Positions 1-7,544 are shown, counted from the first letter of the stretch. The stretch is DNA of 43,209 nt from Clostridium sp. 27_14 (GCA_001916035.1 MNRQ01000007.1:1-43209), one strand, 5' to 3'. The notes: generated by a model from the sequence alone, not told the origin. Translations and numbers: made by a program.

Positions 1-2
1 AT

Positions 3-404
3 TATGCAATAGGATCACCAACAGCAGAGATGTATGTGGCATCATATAACCAAGTATCACATACAACAGGAAATTATAAATTAGGAGCAACATATAGAGA
101 AACAAGTGTACCAGGATATATATATACATTAAATGGAAAGCAATCAACTATATCAAATAGTGATTATTGGACAGGAACAGATTCTTTAGATTATACAGGA
201 TATAATAGTATGTATTGTGGAAAAAACGGTTCAAAAGGAAGCTATTATTGGTGGCTCGCTTCTCCGTCAGCTAACACCTCTAACTTTGTGTGCTATGTGG
301 ACGGTTACTACGCTTACTTGAACCTCAGCAGCTATAGCGGCACGCTCGGTGTTTGCCCGCTAGTTTCTCTAAAATCTAGCTTCCAGTTGGAAATAGAACA
401 ATAA
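3..404 (+). CDS. DGR variable protein, C-terminal part (C-type-lectin-like fold), 5' end outside the window
   Basis: The frame is open to the left edge, so the first internal ATG (base 30) is not the true start; residues before it read YAIGSPTAE. The visible part resembles the end of the formylglycine-generating/C-type-lectin-like domain of Firmicutes DGR targets, with a tryptophan pair followed by LASPSA and a closing GVCPLVSLKS. Related proteins usually have GVRP where this one has GVCP, and the template also encodes Cys there. The last third (from base 251) is the variable repeat. Twelve codons differ from the template, giving Thr, Phe, Tyr, Asp, Leu, Ser, Gly and Val where the template encodes Asn (Asp for the last one). 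Such proteins are usually displayed on the cell surface as binding proteins, sometimes on pilin-like stems. The N-terminus is not visible, so display and ligand are unknown. The tail codons are GC-rich compared with the AT-rich codons before base 250. Confidence 0.85.
   Translation, partial: YAIGSPTAEMYVASYNQVSHTTGNYKLGATYRETSVPGYIYTLNGKQSTISNSDYWTGTDSLDYTGYNSMYCGKNGSKGSYYWWLASPSANTSNFVCYVDGYYAYLNLSSYSGTLGVCPLVSLKSSFQLEIEQ
251..370 (+). repeat. DGR variable repeat (VR)
   Basis: This segment pairs without gaps with 1333-1452. Differences are at 277, 285, 286, 294, 300, 306, 309, 315, 324, 325, 328, 331, 339, 340 and 364. In every one of these the template base is A, and the VR carries T, G or C. 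Base 369 (C against T) marks the loss of homology. Bases 341-363 are identical in both copies and GC-rich, as expected of the initiation-of-mutagenic-homology region. The difference at 364 may distinguish the IMH from the template's IMH*, as in Bordetella phage BPP-1. Confidence 0.95.
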
Positions 405-448
405 AAAAAGTGCAAAAATAGATATTGTAAAACATTGAGATTATATGT

Positions 449-491
449 GGTGCAATCAGGCCCCGTATCTGATGGCACCTGACGATTTTTT
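449..491 (+). terminator. Hairpin plus T-run downstream of the variable protein gene
   Basis: GGTGC, A, ATCAG, a 9-nt loop, CTGAT, G and GCACC form two 5-bp stems separated by an A/G mismatch. After 6 nt comes a run of six T. The position, 45 nt after the stop codon and 79 nt after the VR, fits a terminator or attenuator between the target gene and the accessory genes. It could also be the structured element that some DGRs need just downstream of VR for retrohoming, although it is further from VR than in BPP-1. Confidence 0.6.
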
Positions 492-508
492 AATAAGGAG
501 GAAATCAG

Positions 509-907
509 ATGGGTGTTATGCAAATGGCAGAGCAAATAAAACTAGTTCATCCAGATTATCTTTTATAATTGCAGGAAATTTTGACTATTCACAAAATACA
601 GTAAATGGAATACAAAAATGCGGTTTTTCAAGAAAAGTATTACGGAAAAGTTATAACTACATTAGAAAGCAAAAAAATAAATTATATGATAATAGACCCA
701 AGAAATAATTACAGAATAGATGAAAAAAGTGATAATAGAAATCTGAATGAATACGAAGAACAAGCAAAAAAAGCATATACAATAGTAAAGCAAAAAAGAA
801 AAGTAGAAAAAATAAAAAACGACCTTGAAACTTATATTGGAAAAGAAAATTTTAGAAGTATATCAAGTAAAATGGAAGAAATATTAAATGAGAACAGAAA
901 AATTTAA
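509..907 (+). pseudogene. DGR accessory protein resembling MutS domain I, frameshifted twice
   Basis: An AAGGAGG site precedes ATG 509. The frame begins MGVMQMAEQIKLVHPDYLL and then meets TAA at 566-568. Frame 1 supplies FIIAGNF and NGIQKCGF between about 562 and 627. Frame 2 resumes near 629 as QEKYYGKV and continues through INYMIIDPRNNYRIDEK to the stop at 907. Joined, these read as one protein of about 130 residues. It resembles the MutS N-terminal domain (compare its LFFRMGDFYE and GFP motifs), a known accessory type in Firmicutes DGRs. Both shifts lie at T-runs (561-564 and 624-628) and compensate each other: one base lost, one gained. This looks like decay, or two homopolymer sequencing errors. 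The role of this family in retrohoming is not established. The 3' end overlaps avd by 20 nt. Confidence 0.6.
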
Positions 908-1244
908 AGTAATAGAATTTATAAGGCAACTAATAATTGCAGTAGATAAAGAATTAATTAATTTTCCAAAAAAAGAAAATGAATTGAAAAACAGAATAAG
1001 GTCAAATAGTTATGATATTTTAGAATTAATATATGAAGCAAACTCAACAGAAAATATAGACAAAAAGGTAGATTTGTTACAAAAGATATTAGCCAAAGTA
1101 AAAGTAATTGATTTTTTACTAAATCTATCTTTTGACAGAGAAATAATAACTTCAAAAAAATACCTAAAATTAGCTAATAGAATAGATGATATAACAAAAT
1201 TCACAACAGGTTGGTTAAATACTATTGTAAAAAACAAAACTTGA
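888..1244 (+). CDS. avd: Avd-like DGR accessory protein (four-helix bundle)
   Basis: This 118-residue, all-helical protein lies between the VR and the TR, the usual place of Avd. Recognisable features are an N-terminal helix with FIRQLIIAVDKELINFPK, a middle helix with SYDILELIYEAN, and a C-terminal stretch with RIDDITKFTTGWLN. These match the pattern of Avd and 23S-rRNA-intervening-sequence/S23-like proteins. Avd forms a basic pentameric barrel that binds the reverse transcriptase and template RNA and is needed for adenine-mutagenic cDNA synthesis. The ATG lies inside the end of the upstream MutS-like frame (20-nt overlap), so translation is probably coupled. The length is normal and there are no lesions. 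Confidence 0.8.
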   Translation: MRTEKFKVIEFIRQLIIAVDKELINFPKKENELKNRIRSNSYDILELIYEANSTENIDKKVDLLQKILAKVKVIDFLLNLSFDREIITSKKYLKLANRIDDITKFTTGWLNTIVKNKT

Positions 1245-1273
1245 CAATATAATTTTATATTTATTGGAATGTT

Positions 1274-1301
1274 TTGAAACTTAAATTTAGCTTACCATAA
1301 T
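1274..1301 (+). promoter_or_regulatory. Weak candidate promoter for the template RNA
   Basis: TTGAAA at 1274-1279 and CATAAT at 1296-1301 are separated by 16 bp. Transcription would start about 25 nt before the template repeat. A TTGACA at 1241-1246, overlapping the avd stop, has no well-placed -10. The TR may equally be read through from avd. Confidence 0.25.
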
Positions 1302-1332
1302 AACATTTATATAGATTGGGGCTTGGTTGAAT

Positions 1333-1452
1333 GTGGCTCGCTTCTCCGTCAGCTAACAACTCTAACAATGTGTGCAATGTGAACGGTAACAACGCTAACT
1401 TGAACAACAACAACTATAGCAACACGCTCGGTGTTTGCCCGCTAGATTCTTT
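1333..1452 (+). repeat. DGR template repeat (TR)
   Basis: This is the non-coding donor copy of 251-370. In the register of the variable protein it reads as a string dominated by AAC/AAT codons (Asn), with four in a row at 1403-1414. AAY codons are the ideal DGR substrate, because adenine mutagenesis can reach many residues but no stop codon. It lies between avd and the reverse transcriptase, the same order as in Bordetella phage BPP-1. Its GC content is about 46%, far above the surroundings. A 6-bp hairpin, ATTCAC/GTGAAT with loop TAAG, follows at 1469-1484. Outside this repeat, the hairpin and the terminator at 1688, the gap 1245-1749 shows no open frame. Confidence 0.95.
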
Positions 1453-1687
1453 GAAAAAATGTGGATATATTCACTAAGGTGAATTATGAGAATCTTCAGA
1501 GAAACAAACCAATTCCCTTAATTAGGTATACATAACACTATATACTAAATTACATAAATAGAATAAATATAATAATATTATTACATATAAAAGATTTTAT
1601 GTATTACACCTAGTTATAAAACAAAAATAGATGACCAAGTTTGTTAGTAAAGAAATTGAAAGGGAGCTTGTGTCTAGTACTGTTTTT

Positions 1688-1717
1688 AGAGTATTGCTAA
1701 CACCAGTACTCTTTTTT
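1688..1717 (+). terminator. Terminator between the template repeat and the reverse transcriptase gene
   Basis: AGAGTATTG, loop CTAACAC and CAGTACTCT form a 9-bp stem with one G-U pair, followed by six T. It would end a template RNA about 235 nt after the TR and separate it from the reverse transcriptase message. Confidence 0.6.
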
Positions 1718-1749
1718 AATATTTTTAATTTAAAGAATGGGAACCAACT

Positions 1750-2730
1750 ATGAAAAGAATAGGAAATTTATATGAAAATATATATGACATGGATAATATA
1801 GAAAAGGCATATAAAGAGGTATGCAAAAACACAAGAAATGAAAGAAAAGTTTTTAATATGAAACAATATAAAGCAATTTATATATCAAGAATATATGAAA
1901 TTTTAAAAAACAGAGAATATAAAGTAGGACCATATAACAGATTTGTAGTATATGAACCAAAAGAAAGACAAATAGTAAGTCAAGGAATACAAGACAAAGT
2001 AATAAACCATTTGGTTGCAAGATATATTTTATATCCAGCAATATTACCATGTTTAATGGAAACAAATGTAGCAAGCAGAATATATAAAGGAACAAGTGCA
2101 GGAATAAGATATGAAAAAGAATTTATAAAAAAATGTAATATAAAGTATAATAAATATTATATTTTAAAATGTGATGTATCAAAATTTTTTGCAAGCATAA
2201 ATCATGACATACTAAAAGAAAAATTAGAAAAAAGAATAAAAGATAGAGAGGCATTAAAAATAGTATTTGACATAATAGACAGTAATGATAAAGGATTATA
2301 TATAGGATCTATGGCAAATCAAGTGCTAGCAATATTTTATTTGAATGATTTAGATAAATTTATAAAAGAAGAACTAAAAATTAAGTATTATGTACGTTAT
2401 CAAGACGATATGTTATTATTTCATAAATCTAAGAAATATTTACAATATTGTTTCAAAGAAATAGAAAAATTTTTGGAAAAAGAAAAACTAAAATTAAACT
2501 CAAAAAGTAGAATATATAAAAACACAAATAATTATACTTTTTTAGGAAGAAATCCTAAAGGAAAGTATGTAAGATATAGGAATGTAAGAAGAAAATTTAA
2601 AGCAAAAAGATATTTATATGAAATTAATAAAATAGACTTATATAGTTTGTGCTGTTCATTAAATAGTTATAGAGATGTAATAAAAGATGAACATAGGATT
2701 ATACCTAATGTTCATCAAAATAAGAATTAA
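1750..2730 (+). CDS. DGR reverse transcriptase
   Basis: 326 residues, the normal DGR RT length. The catalytic aspartates are in KCDVSKFFASI (D142) and RYQDD (Y217-D220). Motif 4 is IGSMANQ (185-191), matching the DGR-type [ILV]GxxxSQ pattern rather than the QGxxxSP of group II introns and retrons. There is no maturase, endonuclease or protease domain, so it is not an intron or retron RT. It copies the template RNA error-pronely at adenines, and the cDNA replaces the VR. The start is ATG 1750; the upstream GAATGGGAACCAACT offers only a weak ribosome site, which would suit low expression. The 3' end overlaps the convergent tsaE by 26 bp, and no separate terminator is visible. Confidence 0.93.
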   Translation: MKRIGNLYENIYDMDNIEKAYKEVCKNTRNERKVFNMKQYKAIYISRIYEILKNREYKVGPYNRFVVYEPKERQIVSQGIQDKVINHLVARYILYPAILPCLMETNVASRIYKGTSAGIRYEKEFIKKCNIKYNKYYILKCDVSKFFASINHDILKEKLEKRIKDREALKIVFDIIDSNDKGLYIGSMANQVLAIFYLNDLDKFIKEELKIKYYVRYQDDMLLFHKSKKYLQYCFKEIEKFLEKEKLKLNSKSRIYKNTNNYTFLGRNPKGKYVRYRNVRRKFKAKRYLYEINKIDLYSLCCSLNSYRDVIKDEHRIIPNVHQNKN

Positions 2731-3163
2731 ACTTATTACCATAAGTTTGAATATTTAAAATACGTAAATCTTCATTTTTAGAGTCTTTTTCAAAAGTAAT
2801 ATGTATGAAATCAGAAGGGAGAGCATCAGAGATTAGTTCTCCCCACTCAATTAAACAAATTCCATTCTCAAAATATTCTTCTCCACCGATTTCATAAAAC
2901 TCAGACACATCAGATAAACGATAAACATCAAAGTGAAAAATAGGGAATTTAGTAGTTTTATATTCATTAACAATAGTAAAAGTTGGGCTAGAAATTTCAT
3001 CTTCTAAATTAAAATAGGAAAGTATACCTTCTACAAACTTAGTTTTACCACTACCAAGCTCACCAGTAAGAACAATAACATCTTTTTTTTGTAATTTAGA
3101 AGCTAAGTTTTTAGCAAAGTTTAAAGTATCATCACTTGAAAAAGATTTATAAGTATAATTCAT
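2705..3163 (-). CDS. tsaE: tRNA threonylcarbamoyladenosine biosynthesis ATPase TsaE
   Basis: 152 residues with the P-loop GELGSGKT (34-41), a SPTF motif after it, HFDVYR and LIEWGE, the standard TsaE landmarks. TsaE is a cytosolic ATPase that acts with TsaB and TsaD to install t6A at position 37 of ANN-decoding tRNAs. It is last in a minus-strand operon, 15 nt after the preceding stop, with AAGGAGG before its ATG. In most Firmicutes tsaE is followed by tsaB and rimI; here it is followed by the convergent DGR. The last 26 bases of the two genes overlap tail to tail. Confidence 0.95.
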   Translation of the reverse strand: MNYTYKSFSSDDTLNFAKNLASKLQKKDVIVLTGELGSGKTKFVEGILSYFNLEDEISSPTFTIVNEYKTTKFPIFHFDVYRLSDVSEFYEIGGEEYFENGICLIEWGELISDALPSDFIHITFEKDSKNEDLRILNIQTYGNKFNSYFDEH

Positions 3164-3178
3164 ATAATTACCTCCTTC

Positions 3179-4900
3179 TTAAAGTTCTAAGTCATCAGTT
3201 TCTGAAGATTCAGGGAAAAGTTGCTCTAATTCTTTACCATAATCATAAATTTCCTCTAAAGTAATTTGCTTAGGTAGATTAGCAATAGATATATTTTTAT
3301 TAATATTTGTAGGGTCACTAATTTTAGAAGTTTTTAAAACTATACGTAATCTTTTTAACAAAATATCTCCAAGACAAGTAATAGAATCTCTACGCCTTAA
3401 AACTTCAGCAAATTCATCATCAATATCTTGATGGTGAATAGCAGCATTTGGAGAAAGCCCATGACCTGAACTACAAGTATTTAAACAAGCAGAACGAGAA
3501 ATTGCTAACGAATATAAATAATCATCAGTTTTTAATCTTACTTTTGGCATTTCTTTAATTTTTTGTTCTGCAATAGCCTTTTTTCTAAGGCTATCTTCAT
3601 CAAATTTCGAAATGTTGTAGTCATCTATAACATTTGAAGGTACAGACATAGGAACATCAATAAAATTTTTAATACGTATTCTTGCTAGTTTTTCTTTAAG
3701 ATCTTGCTGTAACTTTGGATTAGAGTCATCTTCTAAAACAGAAATAGGCAAATCAATTGAATCTAAAAATTCATTTAGATCTTGTGACTCATTTTCTGGA
3801 TCAACATATTCAAAAAATTCTCTAGCATCTAAAGATTTTCCAGACATACCACTATGAAAGGCAGAGCCTTTTTTAGATTGATAAAATCTTTCTTTTGATT
3901 GTAGAAAAGTTTCTATATCTCCATAAGGTGTATGTAAAGTATAATAAATAGCAGCAAAACCATTAGACTTTTTAGCAGTTTTAGAATAGTCATAAGTTAC
4001 TTTTAAAATATCTTTTATTATTTTCTGATTTAAAACAGTTCCTATTGTATTATTTAAAATATTAAATTGCAATTTATCTTCTAATAAGTGTTGCAAGTTT
4101 GAAAGTAAAGTTTTTAGTTCACATCTCTGAAGGTCTGTTATAGATGAAGCAAAATTATGTTGTAATAAACCATTATTTATACGTTCTTCTATTAAGGCTA
4201 ATTCTTCTTGATAAGAAGGAAATCTTTCTTCATCAAAACCATGATAATTTAAGTCTATAATATTTTGCAATATTTGCTTTTTTAAATTTAAAAAAGTTTT
4301 TTCAGAAATAAATTCATTAATTTTAGGTTTTGTTTCCATTATAAAATTAGTGTATTTCATATCTTTTGCAATTAAACTATCTATAGACTCTGAAAAATCA
4401 ACATCATCTTTATTGGGTAAATCTTGTTTTGCATCATATTGACCTTCTTCATAGCTAAGCAAAATTGGTTCTCTAAAATGGTCTAAAAGTATAGTTGCTG
4501 CTTGGATATCCTTTGTTGTAGAGTCAGTTGGAAAATATTGTTCAAAATTTTCTAAAGTAAATGTTTTTCCATATTCAGAACAATTATTCAAATATTCTAC
4601 AATACTTTTTATAAACTCTTTTTGAATATTTTTCATATAACTCAGATCAGCTTTTGTACGGAAAGGAATCCTAGTTACCAAGTTTGGATACATTTTTCTA
4701 TAAGTTAAATAAATAGCTGCAGTAAGATAACATAAATATTTTTTTGCTTTTATAGAATTTTTATCTTCATAAGTATCTAAATAAGAAAGAAGAACATTAT
4801 GCATTTCTTCTTGTTCCTTCTGAAGATCAGTTTTGGGAAGACCAGCTTCTTGCGTGACTTTTAGTGAATTTAAAAAACTGTGTTTATCATTTTCACTCAT
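3179..4900 (-). CDS. Unknown 573-residue protein with a possible degenerate RelA/SpoT-like region
   Basis: The start is placed at ATG 4900 (MSENDKHS) because AGGAGG lies 8 nt upstream; an upstream in-frame codon at 4942 would lie inside the preceding gene. No family was recognised with certainty. Around residues 313-350 the order NGFAAIYY, TPYGDIE, FLQS and GSAFH parallels the second half of RelA/SpoT synthetase domains (GYxSxH, TPxGxxE, Q-I-R-T, AAH), but the canonical D-x-x-G-x-R is not visible, so any such domain is probably inactive. The rest is mostly helical. A late segment contains three Cys and two His pairs (RSACLNTCSSGHG and AIHHQD). It is co-transcribed with the RelA-like gene upstream (25-nt gap) and with tsaE. 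It could be a regulatory partner of the upstream protein. Confidence 0.5.
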   Translation of the reverse strand: MSENDKHSFLNSLKVTQEAGLPKTDLQKEQEEMHNVLLSYLDTYEDKNSIKAKKYLCYLTAAIYLTYRKMYPNLVTRIPFRTKADLSYMKNIQKEFIKSIVEYLNNCSEYGKTFTLENFEQYFPTDSTTKDIQAATILLDHFREPILLSYEEGQYDAKQDLPNKDDVDFSESIDSLIAKDMKYTNFIMETKPKINEFISEKTFLNLKKQILQNIIDLNYHGFDEERFPSYQEELALIEERINNGLLQHNFASSITDLQRCELKTLLSNLQHLLEDKLQFNILNNTIGTVLNQKIIKDILKVTYDYSKTAKKSNGFAAIYYTLHTPYGDIETFLQSKERFYQSKKGSAFHSGMSGKSLDAREFFEYVDPENESQDLNEFLDSIDLPISVLEDDSNPKLQQDLKEKLARIRIKNFIDVPMSVPSNVIDDYNISKFDEDSLRKKAIAEQKIKEMPKVRLKTDDYLYSLAISRSACLNTCSSGHGLSPNAAIHHQDIDDEFAEVLRRRDSITCLGDILLKRLRIVLKTSKISDPTNINKNISIANLPKQITLEEIYDYGKELEQLFPESSETDDLEL

Positions 4901-4925
4901 AAAATCAACCTCCTTTGGTTTTATA

Positions 4926-6122
4926 TTATCTGTCAATATCAATATCAGAATTAGGTAAAAAAGGTGTTGTTTTTTTATTATCTAATATTGAATCTAATTT
5001 TTTAGTATAAATAGGTTCTTTCACTAATAAGTTACTATAATAGTGGTGAACATTTTTTTTCATATTATATCTTTCTATATAACCATTAAAACGGTATATA
5101 GTGTAGTTAGGCGAAATATTATTTAAACTTTTAACATATTTTTTAGAAATTGCTTTATTCAAATTACTTGGAAGATTAAGCAATTTTCTTTTCTTACCAG
5201 GTAAAGCATCATGTCCATGAATTGATAAATATTCAATAGAAGAAGAGCGGTCCTGTAATTCACTTATCCAATTTGGCAAAACAGAACTTTCTATAGAAAA
5301 GTGCATTGAAGTATAGCCTTGATCTTCAGAAAAGAACTTTTGCCTTTTTGAATTTAGATGTACCCCTAATTTTTTTAGTTTTTCAGATTTTTCAAATATT
5401 TCTTCAATTGCATATTCACCTGCAATAGTATTTAAAAGACTATTCAAATTTTTTAAAGCAAAATCAGTAGTTTCAAATTCTAGTTTTAATTGCTTATATT
5501 CAAATGAACTCTGATTTGAAAAAGTTTTCATTTTTTCTTGTATATGAGTATAATTACATAATAATTTATTACGCTTCTTTAAAAGAGTATTAAAATTACA
5601 ACAATCATCTAAATATATTAAATATCTTTGAATATGCAAAATCTCTTTTTTTAAAAGTTTATCTTGCTCATTTTCAATAGTGTCTGAATCTTTGTGAAAA
5701 TATTGTTTTTGTAAATCAAATAATTTTTTTTGGTATTTATCAGCTTTTTCTTTACAAGAATTTATAAAGTTGTTTGAAACTTTAAAATCATTAGATATAT
5801 TTTTTACAACTAATCTCATTCCAATTATATCATAATGTACATAAGGATTAAAACGAGAAGTAAAATAAGATGTGTTATCATTTGTACTTACTATAGAATC
5901 TTTGGAAATATTATTTGTAAAACTTTTTTGAGATTTATATCTATATTTAAAAATCATATCTTTTTTAAAATAATTTTCTAATTCTTGTCCTAAAGTTGAA
6001 AAAATCATATCAGTATATTCCTGATATTTTGGCGTTTGCAATAATTGGAATAATGATTGATTTATATTTTCAAATAAGGGAACAGATAAAGAGCTTCTAA
6101 ATAGTTCATATTTATCAGGCAT
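4926..6122 (-). CDS. RelA/SpoT-like nucleotidyltransferase-fold protein with a long helical insert
   Basis: The start is placed at ATG 6122 (MPDKYELF), with GGAG 10 nt upstream; ATG 6128 and GTG 6131 are less well spaced. Motifs in order: RYKSQKS near 61, YDIIGMRLVV (97-106, compare the DxxGxR strand), GYTSMHFSIE (269-278, compare GYxSxH), SELQDRS (287-293, compare ExQxRT) and HGH (302-304). The order and wording fit the RelA_SpoT synthetase domain, but about 165 residues of predicted helix separate the first and second motif, where (p)ppGpp synthetases usually have about 50. There is no HD hydrolase, TGS or ACT domain. Whether it makes an alarmone, pyrophosphorylates tRNA (toxSAS-like) or is inactive cannot be read from sequence. 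It is first in the operon, under a strong promoter. Confidence 0.55.
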   Translation of the reverse strand: MPDKYELFRSSLSVPLFENINQSLFQLLQTPKYQEYTDMIFSTLGQELENYFKKDMIFKYRYKSQKSFTNNISKDSIVSTNDNTSYFTSRFNPYVHYDIIGMRLVVKNISNDFKVSNNFINSCKEKADKYQKKLFDLQKQYFHKDSDTIENEQDKLLKKEILHIQRYLIYLDDCCNFNTLLKKRNKLLCNYTHIQEKMKTFSNQSSFEYKQLKLEFETTDFALKNLNSLLNTIAGEYAIEEIFEKSEKLKKLGVHLNSKRQKFFSEDQGYTSMHFSIESSVLPNWISELQDRSSSIEYLSIHGHDALPGKKRKLLNLPSNLNKAISKKYVKSLNNISPNYTIYRFNGYIERYNMKKNVHHYYSNLLVKEPIYTKKLDSILDNKKTTPFLPNSDIDIDR

Positions 6123-6145
6123 AAACATCACACTCCTATCTAATT

Positions 6146-6174
6146 ATTATACCATAAAATTCCTAAAAGAGCAA
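6146..6174 (-). promoter_or_regulatory. Sigma-A promoter of the RelA-like/tsaE operon
   Basis: On the minus strand TTGCTC, 17 bp and TATAAT, with TGG directly before the -10 (extended). The predicted start is about 15 nt before the chosen ATG and leaves room for the GGAG site, supporting the start at 6122. Confidence 0.75.
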
Positions 6175-6216
6175 TGATTTTGGTAACATAAAATATCACT
6201 TCTATTAGATGTAATA

Positions 6217-6245
6217 TTGTTTTTTTATGATATATGTGTTATACT
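6217..6245 (+). promoter_or_regulatory. Sigma-A promoter of the U32-family gene
   Basis: TTGTTT, 17 bp and TATACT, with TGT making an extended -10. It faces away from the promoter at 6146-6174. The leader is about 65 nt. Confidence 0.75.
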
Positions 6246-6314
6246 AGGCACATATAAAATTGAAGTATATATATTAAATATGATAATGTTCGAAGAAAGG
6301 AATGTGGTATTAAA

Positions 6315-7544
6315 ATGAAAAAACCAGAATTATTAGCACCAGCAGGTTCATTTGAAAAAGCAAAAATAGCATTTTTATATGGAGCAGATGCTGTATATTG
6401 TGGAACATCATCACTATCTTTAAGGACAAGAGCAGACATGGAAAATGATGATTTAATCCAAACAATAAATTATGCACATAGTATAGGAAAAAGAGTATAT
6501 GTAACAATAAATATATTTGCATGGGATGATAAATATGAAGAAATAATAGAAATGGCAAAAACACTAGAAAAAATAAAACCAGATGCAGTAATAGTAGCAG
6601 ATGGAGGAGTAGTAGAAATAATGAAAAAATATGCTCCAAATGTAGAAATACATATAAGTACACAAGCAAACATAGTAAGTTTACACTCTGCAAATTTCTG
6701 GTATAAGAATGGCGCTAAAAGAGTAATTTTAGCAAGAGAATTAAATAAAGAACAAATAAAATATATAATGGAAAATAAACCAAAAGATATGGAAGTAGAA
6801 ATGTTTATACATGGAGCGATATGTTTTGCATATTCAGGAAGATGTTTTTTAAGTGATTTCTTATCAGGTAGAAGTGCCAACTTGGGTTCATGTAGCCAAA
6901 GCTGTAGATGGTCATATAATTTATATGCAGAAGAAAAAAATACTCCTGGAGAATATATGCCTATAGAAACAAATGAATATGGAACAAGCATTTTTTCTTC
7001 AAAAGACCTATGCTTAATAAATGAAATACCTGAAATTGTAGATATGGGCATAGAAAGCTTGAAAATAGAAGGAAGATTAAAAACAGAATATTATATAGCA
7101 AGTGTAGTATCAGCATATAGAACTGCAATAGATGATTATATAAAAGATCCAGAAAATTATAATGGAAACAAGTATTTAAAAGAATTAGAAAAAGTAAAAA
7201 CAAGAGGACTAACAACATTTTATTTTAATGATAGAAATAATAAAGACATTCAAGAATATGGTGGAAGACAATATAATGAACTATATGAATTTGGTGGAAA
7301 AATAATAAAATATGAAGAAAACAAAACAGTTGTTGAAATTAGAAATAGAATGCAGGTTGGAGATGAAATGGAATTACTAATTCCTTATAAATTTGAACCA
7401 ATAAAATTTAAAATAGAAAAATTGTGGGATGCAGAAACTAATGAAGAAGTAGATCATGTAAGCCCTGGAGTAAAAGGTCAACAAATTTTATTACACATTC
7501 CAATAAAATGTGAAAAAGATTGGATTTTAAGAAGAGTAAAATAA
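6315..7544 (+). CDS. Peptidase U32 family protein (probable tRNA hydroxylation factor)
   Basis: 409 residues beginning KKPELLAPAGSFEKAK, the standard opening of the U32 TIM-barrel. The family signature EMFIHGAIC, YSGRC is at 162-177, and four cysteines (C170, C177, C193, C197) lie in the arrangement expected of an iron-sulfur ligand set, followed by ESLKIEGR. B. subtilis relatives (YrrN/YrrO, renamed TrhP1/TrhP2) and E. coli TrhP act in prephenate-dependent 5-hydroxyuridine formation at tRNA position 34; others were annotated as collagenase-like. The short C-terminal extension is compatible with the TrhP type, but the exact paralogue is not certain. AAAGGAATG precedes the start at good spacing. 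It is monocistronic; the 147-nt gap after it shows nothing clear. Confidence 0.85.
   Translation: MKKPELLAPAGSFEKAKIAFLYGADAVYCGTSSLSLRTRADMENDDLIQTINYAHSIGKRVYVTINIFAWDDKYEEIIEMAKTLEKIKPDAVIVADGGVVEIMKKYAPNVEIHISTQANIVSLHSANFWYKNGAKRVILARELNKEQIKYIMENKPKDMEVEMFIHGAICFAYSGRCFLSDFLSGRSANLGSCSQSCRWSYNLYAEEKNTPGEYMPIETNEYGTSIFSSKDLCLINEIPEIVDMGIESLKIEGRLKTEYYIASVVSAYRTAIDDYIKDPENYNGNKYLKELEKVKTRGLTTFYFNDRNNKDIQEYGGRQYNELYEFGGKIIKYEENKTVVEIRNRMQVGDEMELLIPYKFEPIKFKIEKLWDAETNEEVDHVSPGVKGQQILLHIPIKCEKDWILRRVK

Noticed and set aside
445..708. An 87-codon open frame after the variable protein
   Set aside because: Only its middle part matches the MutS-like protein; its start lies inside the terminator hairpin without a ribosome site. 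It is one frame of the decayed accessory gene.
1241..1262. TTGACA with a nearby TATAAT as a template-RNA promoter
   Set aside because: The two boxes are only 1 to 10 nt apart; no -10 lies 16-18 nt downstream.
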